From contig NZ_VMNW02000009.1 in assembly GCF_007713735.2 (NCBI RefSeq), positions 1-64,000 on the forward strand: a DNA stretch of 64,000 nucleotides, in the 5' to 3' direction. This document shows positions 59,755 through 64,000 of this stretch, piece after piece. The stretch comes from Amycolatopsis acidicola (GTDB taxonomy: Bacteria; Actinomycetota; Actinomycetes; Mycobacteriales; Pseudonocardiaceae). The notes below the pieces were generated by a model. That model was not told the origin of the DNA. It did no database searches and saw only the letters and a program-made list of their open reading frames with translations. A program made the position numbers and the translations under genes. Position 1 is the stretch's first letter; each line of letters begins with the position of its first letter.

Positions 59755-60648
59755 TCAGCCGGGCCCGTCGCTCGCGGCGGCCAGCAGGGTGGCCACCAGA
59801 TCGCTGATGGGCGTCGAAATGCCGTGCGCCCGGCCGCGGCGCACCACGACGCCGTTGCGGATGTCCCATTCGAGAGGCCGGCCGGCTTCGCGGTCGGCGA
59901 GGATCGACGTGCCCATATCCGGCGGGTAGGCCTGGAAGCTGCCGAGGATTTCCCTCGGCACCTCGTCGCCCAGCGCCGCGCCTTCGGCCCGCGCGACTTC
60001 GAGGCATTCGCGCAGGTAGGCGAGGGAAAGCTCGGCGATGTCGGGCCTGGCGAACATGCCCGTGCGGCGGCCGGTGAGCACCATCAGGCCGGCGGCCGCG
60101 TTCTGCAGCAGCTTGCGCCACGTCACGGACTTGAAGTCCGCCGCAAGTTCGACCGAGCACCGGGTGCCCCGCAGCGCCTCGGCCACTACGGCGCCCGCCG
60201 GGTTGTCCGGAACGGTGAGCCGCGCGTCCCCGCGCAGCCACACCGAGCCGTCGGGCTGCGCCTGCGCGGGGAACCACACCACCGACGGCAGCACCGGGCC
60301 GCCCTTGGCGTACGGCGAGACCAGTTCCTCCTGCTCGACGCCGTTCTGCAGCACGCAGACCACGGTTTCCGCGCCACACAAGGCGGACAGCCACGGTGCC
60401 GCCGCCTCCGTCTGCGTCGTCTTGACCGCGACGAAAACCAGGTCAGCCGTCCGTGCGATGCCGGCCGGATCCGTCCGCACGGGCCCCGGGACGATGACGC
60501 TCCCGGCATCGTCCCGGAGCTCCAGCTGGGCGCGGGGCGAGCGGCCGCACACGACCGGCGTCCGGCCGGCCTCGTGCAGCGCCGCCGCCACCGTCGTGCC
60601 GATCGCGCCCGGCCCGATCAGGGCGATCGTGGGTTCTTCAGCCGTCAC
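59755..60648 (-). CDS. 2-dehydropantoate 2-reductase-like protein
   Basis: 297 residues. The Rossmann loop is IALIGPGAIGTTVAAALHEA at the N terminus, the NADP-binding region contains CGRSPRAQL, the link is FVAVKTTQTEAA, and the substrate Lys lies in SVTWRKLLQNAAAGLMVLTG; all fit ketopantoate reductase (PanE/ApbA family). It may serve pantothenate synthesis or reduce another 2-keto acid, as the family is broad. GTG at 60648. It is convergent with the SHOCT gene (1-nt gap). Confidence 0.88.
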   Translation of the reverse strand: MTAEEPTIALIGPGAIGTTVAAALHEAGRTPVVCGRSPRAQLELRDDAGSVIVPGPVRTDPAGIARTADLVFVAVKTTQTEAAAPWLSALCGAETVVCVLQNGVEQEELVSPYAKGGPVLPSVVWFPAQAQPDGSVWLRGDARLTVPDNPAGAVVAEALRGTRCSVELAADFKSVTWRKLLQNAAAGLMVLTGRRTGMFARPDIAELSLAYLRECLEVARAEGAALGDEVPREILGSFQAYPPDMGTSILADREAGRPLEWDIRNGVVVRRGRAHGISTPISDLVATLLAAASDGPG

Positions 60649-60723
60649 GACCGGAAACCTAGTCGGCGTTGATCTCGCCGGGCGGACCGGGGCGGCCGAA
60701 AACCCAGGCGCCGCCGGTGACCA

Positions 60724-61287
60724 TCACGCCCCCTTCCGGCGGCTCGCAGTGAAGCGCGCCTTTTTCTGACGGTTCCCGCAGGTGTTCATGTCGCACCATT
60801 TGCGGGTGCGGCTTTGGCTGGTGTCGAAGAAGGCCGCCCGGCAACTGGGCGACGCGCACAGCGCCAGTTTCCCGTCGCGTTCGCCCGCGATGAGGTCGAT
60901 CGCGTCGGCGGCGATCACGCCGAGGGCGTCTTCCACGCGGGAAGCCGAGCTGAGCCGCCACTGCCGCTTGCCTTCCGGCGTCAGGACCGCCGCGGCGCGG
61001 CCTTCGACGCTGCAGTCGTTGATCACCCGGACAGCGGCGGCGGGGAGCGGGTCCTGAAGTGCGGCCGCCGTCGCGGCCGCGTGGATCGCCTCTCGCAGTT
61101 CCCGGGCGCGATCGAGCTGCGAGTTGGTGCAGGAGTCCACGGCGAGACCCTCGACCGCCAGCCAGTCGACGAGTCGCCGCGGCGTCGGAATGCGCTCGAC
61201 GGCATCGCCGCGCCGCTCCGTCAGCGTCGCCGTGAAGCTCGTCGCCAGCACGGAACCGAGGCGGAACTCGGGGAACTCAGCACGCAT
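60724..61287 (-). CDS. CGNR zinc-finger (ABATE-type) regulator
   Basis: 187 residues. The N-terminal ABATE domain (about 1-130) binds an unknown ligand. The C-terminal CGNR finger is CASPSCRAAFFDTSQSRTRK followed by WCDMNTCGNRQKK, with four Cys and the CGNR signature. It diverges from the epoxide hydrolase with two copies of a 17-bp operator between them, so it most likely controls both genes. ATG at 61287. Confidence 0.92.
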   Translation of the reverse strand: MRAEFPEFRLGSVLATSFTATLTERRGDAVERIPTPRRLVDWLAVEGLAVDSCTNSQLDRARELREAIHAAATAAALQDPLPAAAVRVINDCSVEGRAAAVLTPEGKRQWRLSSASRVEDALGVIAADAIDLIAGERDGKLALCASPSCRAAFFDTSQSRTRKWCDMNTCGNRQKKARFTASRRKGA

Positions 61288-61289
61288 GG

Positions 61290-61306
61290 AACCACCTTAG
61301 CCGGTT
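61290..61306. promoter_or_regulatory. CGNR operator, copy 1
   Basis: AACCACC-tta-GCCGGTT, two mismatches from the perfect copy at 61332 and exactly 42 bp from it. It lies 2 nt upstream of the regulator's start. Confidence 0.55.
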
Positions 61307-61331
61307 GCCCCTCGCCGCGAGACCGTGCTAG

Positions 61332-61348
61332 AACCGGCTTAGCCGGTT
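61332..61348. promoter_or_regulatory. CGNR operator, copy 2
   Basis: AACCGGC-tta-GCCGGTT is a perfect 7-bp dyad, 38 nt upstream of the epoxide hydrolase start. Confidence 0.65.
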
Positions 61349-61386
61349 CGCGACACGTCGGACCCGCCCGAGGGCCAGGAGGACCC

Positions 61387-62553
61387 ATGCCCACCAGCGA
61401 AGTCACAGCATTCGAAGCCCACGCGCCCGACTCCGACCTCGAGGATCTCCGCGCGCGACTGGCCGCCGCGCGGCTGCCGGAGGCCGAGACCGTCTATGGC
61501 GCCGCGCCCGGCCCTCGCCGGTGGGATCAGGGCGTTCCGCTGGCCGACCTCGTCGAGCTGGTGAACTACTGGCGCACCGGGTACGACTGGCGCGCGTTCG
61601 AAAAGCGCCTGAACGAGCTCGGCCAGTTCCGCGCCACCATCGACGGTCTGGGCATCCATTTCCTGCACCGCCGCTCCACGCGGGCGGACGCCACGCCGCT
61701 GATCCTGACCCACGGCTGGCCGGGCAGCATCGCCGAGTTCACCGGCCTGATCGACGACCTGGCGGATCCGGGAAACGCGGAAACACCGGCATTCCACGTC
61801 GTCGTGCCGTCATTGCCCGGCTTCGGTTACAGCGAAAAACCGGCCACCACCGGCTGGGGAACCGAAAAGATCGCGGCCGCCTGGGTCGAGCTGATGGGCA
61901 GGCTCGGCTACGGCAGGTTCCTCGCCCACGGCGGCGACTGGGGCGGCAACATCACCACGGTGCTCGCCGGCCGGTTCCCGGAACACGTGCTCGGCATCCA
62001 CACCACCTTCGCCGAGGGGCCACCCGGGCTGTCCACGGACGGACTCACCGCGACCGAACGGAAATGGGCCGGGGAAACCCACCATTTCTGGCATCACCGC
62101 GCGGCCTACGCGAAGCAGCAGGCGACCCGGCCGCAGACCATCGGCTACTCGCTCGTGGACTCCCCCGTGGGGCTGCTCGCCTGGATCCTCGACAAGTTCG
62201 CCGAATGGTCGGACACCGAAGACAGCCCCTTCGAGACGATCCCCCGGGACCGGATTCTCGACGACGTCACCCTGTACTGGCTGACGCGCACCGGCGCCTC
62301 CGCCGCCCGCATCTACTACGAAAGCCACAACTCGCTCGACCCCGCGCTCCGGGTCGACGTCCCCTCGGCGATCACCGTCTATCCCCGCGACATCGAGAAA
62401 TATCCGCACCCCTGGGCACGGGAAAGGTACCGGCGGATCGTCCGATGGCGGTCACCCGACCACGGCGGACACTTCCCGTCGCTGGAGGTTCCCGCGTATT
62501 TCGTCCAAGATCTGCGAGAGGGTCTCGCGGCCGTGCTGGCCGCCGATCACTGA
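61387..62553 (+). CDS. epoxide hydrolase, EHN type
   Basis: 388 residues. The N-terminal EHN domain (about 8-105: EAHAPDSDLEDLRARLAAAR) is followed by an alpha/beta-hydrolase fold with the oxyanion motif LTHGWPGS (about 115), nucleophile elbow AHGGDWGG (about 178, Asp nucleophile) and late catalytic His in PDHGGHFPSLE (about 365). Tyr-containing lid segments are present. It should open epoxides to diols. ATG at 61387 has AGGAGG 5 nt upstream. Confidence 0.93.
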   Translation: MPTSEVTAFEAHAPDSDLEDLRARLAAARLPEAETVYGAAPGPRRWDQGVPLADLVELVNYWRTGYDWRAFEKRLNELGQFRATIDGLGIHFLHRRSTRADATPLILTHGWPGSIAEFTGLIDDLADPGNAETPAFHVVVPSLPGFGYSEKPATTGWGTEKIAAAWVELMGRLGYGRFLAHGGDWGGNITTVLAGRFPEHVLGIHTTFAEGPPGLSTDGLTATERKWAGETHHFWHHRAAYAKQQATRPQTIGYSLVDSPVGLLAWILDKFAEWSDTEDSPFETIPRDRILDDVTLYWLTRTGASAARIYYESHNSLDPALRVDVPSAITVYPRDIEKYPHPWARERYRRIVRWRSPDHGGHFPSLEVPAYFVQDLREGLAAVLAADH

Positions 62554-62558
62554 ACCCC

Positions 62559-63344
62559 TCAGCAACGCCGCACGAGCCGCAGCACGACACGCGCCGGACG
62601 AGGACCGTTGGTGTGCAAGCGAATCCGGCCACTGTGCGCCGCCAGGATCCCGCTGCTCCCGTCCGGCAGCAGCACCTCGTACGTGCCCGGCCCCGGTAGC
62701 GCGGTGCCGTGAGCGGCCGTGAACACGCCGTCGGCCGCCACGTCTCCTTCGAGCTGGTGCGGCCGCCCGAGCGCCCGGTTCGCCGCGGCCAGATCGCCGT
62801 CGCGCAGGCAGGTCCGGATGTAGGTCGACGAGCAGGCGGCCCGATCCGTGATCGGCAGCAGATCCACCACGGTCACCGAAAACCCGAGCCGCTCCCCCAG
62901 CTCCCGCAGGGTCGCGGTGGTCCCGGCGCCGCGGTGCCCGAACGTGAAGTTGCCGCCCACCACCACGTGCGCCGCCCGCAGCGAGCCCGCCAGCACCCCG
63001 GAGGCGAACTCCTCCGGGGTGCGGCTGGCGAACGCCGCGCTGAACGGGAGCACGCACACCGCGTCCACGCCGAGCCGCCCGGCGAGCTCGGCGCGCTGCT
63101 CGATCGTGCTCAGCCCGGCCGTGTCGCGGGGCAGCCCGAGCACGCGTGCCGGATGCGGGTCGAACGTGACCAGCACGGTGGGCAGCCCCCGCCGCCGCCC
63201 TGCCTCCACGGCGTGGCCGATGAGGTGCGCGTGCCCGCGATGCACCCCGTCGAACACGCCGATGGTGAGCACGCACGGGCCCAGTGTCGCGGGCACGTCG
63301 GCCGGGCGCCGGTAGACCGGCGTGCGGTGCAGGGCGGCGGTCAT
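62559..63344 (-). CDS. RibF-like FMN adenylyltransferase, degenerate kinase domain
   Basis: 261 residues. The N-terminal FAD-synthetase domain is intact: LTIGVFDGVHRGHAHLIGHA (nucleotidyltransferase HxGH), VTFDPHPARVL, GNFTFGHRGAG, and ACSSTYIRTCLRDGDLAAAN. The C-terminal riboflavin-kinase part is short and lacks the GxPTAN ATP loop (residues after LEGDVAADGVF do not match). Normal RibF is about 310 residues. It most likely makes FAD from FMN only, and it adjoins the hydroxylase gene with a 2-nt gap, suggesting dedicated cofactor supply. Confidence 0.88.
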   Translation of the reverse strand: MTAALHRTPVYRRPADVPATLGPCVLTIGVFDGVHRGHAHLIGHAVEAGRRRGLPTVLVTFDPHPARVLGLPRDTAGLSTIEQRAELAGRLGVDAVCVLPFSAAFASRTPEEFASGVLAGSLRAAHVVVGGNFTFGHRGAGTTATLRELGERLGFSVTVVDLLPITDRAACSSTYIRTCLRDGDLAAANRALGRPHQLEGDVAADGVFTAAHGTALPGPGTYEVLLPDGSSGILAAHSGRIRLHTNGPRPARVVLRLVRRC

Positions 63345-63346
63345 GG

Positions 63347-64000
63347 TCAGCTGCCGGGGTTCATCAGGTCGGGCACGGTCCAGCCGTCGAGGTCGTACTC
63401 GGCCATGCACTGCTCGGCGAACCCGGTCATCTGCCCCGCGGCGCCCGACTGCTGGGCGGCGAAGAGGAGTTCGGCGCGGACGCCTTCGTGGTTGCCGGAG
63501 TAGTTGCGTTCGTAGAGCTCGTGGCGGCCGCCGAATTCGCTGCCGATGGAGTCCCAGATCAGTTTCATGAGCTTCACGCGTTCGACGGCGTCCATGCCGT
63601 TCGAGCCGCGCACGTACTGGTCCAGGTACGGCCGGATTTCCGGGGATTTGAAATCGCTGGCGTGCGAGGGCAGGTAAATGAGCCCGGACCCGAGATCCTG
63701 CATGATGATTTCGCGGACGCGGGGGTAGCCGACGGTCATGAACCAGCGGTAGGCCAGCCCGTAGTCCAGGTGCGGGAGGACGGCGCCGTCCTTCCATTCG
63801 TCGGGGCGGGCGGCCATCGCGTCGGAGAGGGCCCAGAACATGTTGCGCCAGCCGATGACCTCGCCGACGCGGGTCTGGATGCCGCGGAAGTCCTTGGTGC
63901 CGGTGGCTTCCACGCCCTTCATCAGCAGGCCGGCGATGAAGTCGAGTTTGACCGCGAGCCGGGTGACGCCGTGGAAGGTGAACCGATGCAGGAAGCCGGA
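63347..64000 (-). CDS. 4-hydroxyphenylacetate 3-monooxygenase-type protein (partial)
   Basis: The last ~217 residues of an HpaB-family flavin-dependent monooxygenase, read from the window edge in one frame. [19 protein letters not shown] and the C-terminal domain with [20 protein letters not shown] and [20 protein letters not shown] are clear family segments. These oxygenases use reduced FAD from a separate reductase to hydroxylate phenols. The N-terminal half is outside the window. The gene is followed immediately by a RibF paralogue. Confidence 0.9.
   Translation of the reverse strand, partial: SGFLHRFTFHGVTRLAVKLDFIAGLLMKGVEATGTKDFRGIQTRVGEVIGWRNMFWALSDAMAARPDEWKDGAVLPHLDYGLAYRWFMTVGYPRVREIIMQDLGSGLIYLPSHASDFKSPEIRPYLDQYVRGSNGMDAVERVKLMKLIWDSIGSEFGGRHELYERNYSGNHEGVRAELLFAAQQSGAAGQMTGFAEQCMAEYDLDGWTVPDLMNPGS

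Overview
The window is a high-GC (about 70% or more, strongly GC3-biased) actinobacterial chromosome segment. GTG starts, ATGA/GTGA start-stop couplings, IclR/GntR/TetR/CGNR regulators, an actinobacterial-type hut operon, and DUF7144 and SHOCT membrane proteins fit a Pseudonocardiaceae member, most likely Amycolatopsis or a close relative. The genus is an inference. No RNA gene, insertion sequence, prophage or CRISPR array was seen.

Region 1 (0.2-7.7 kb): a small unknown gene, then a catabolic locus of unknown substrate. An IclR regulator and an MFS carrier run leftward. A DUF6282 metal hydrolase, a bicupin, an HpaI-type aldolase, an MHS-type carrier and a dihydroorotate-dehydrogenase-like flavoprotein run rightward, mostly with 4-nt overlaps. 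The divergent promoter region carries two copies of a ~30-bp operator-like element.

Region 2 (7.7-16 kb): a decayed SMP-30-like gene and an IclR regulator diverge from a histidine-utilisation operon (hutU, M20 amidohydrolase, hutF, hutI). hutH is absent. An aldo/keto reductase follows.

Region 3 (16-26 kb): a CoA-dependent catabolic cluster. MFS carrier, ADP-forming acyl-CoA ligase, two different MmgE/PrpD proteins and an acyl-CoA dehydrogenase run leftward. A 3-hydroxyacyl-CoA dehydrogenase, an enoyl-CoA hydratase and a GntR regulator run rightward. The same 13-bp element lies in the divergent promoter region and just before gntR.

Region 4 (26-33 kb): a TetX-like FAD monooxygenase and its TetR repressor with a double operator, a drug-type MFS exporter, and an operon of amino-acid permease, small membrane protein and M20 dipeptidase.

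Region 5 (33-60 kb): a stress/dormancy-like island with duplicated families: P-type cation ATPase, PPK2, two AI-2E-type proteins, three DUF7144 proteins, BrkB-like protein, GH15 enzyme, K+ channel, two SHOCT proteins, two giant LuxR (LAL) regulators, DUF2252, lipid kinase, DUF1269, SulP and others. A palindrome, CACCCG-N3-CGGGTG, recurs about 55-70 nt upstream of several starts and suggests an undescribed regulon. Two intergenic arrays of exactly 21-bp-phased inverted repeats (16.1-16.3 kb and 42.2-42.6 kb) are the most striking non-coding structures.

Region 6 (60-64 kb): a ketopantoate-reductase-like protein, a CGNR regulator diverging from an epoxide hydrolase with paired operators, and a RibF paralogue that has lost its kinase ATP loop beside a 4-hydroxyphenylacetate 3-monooxygenase-type gene cut by the window end.
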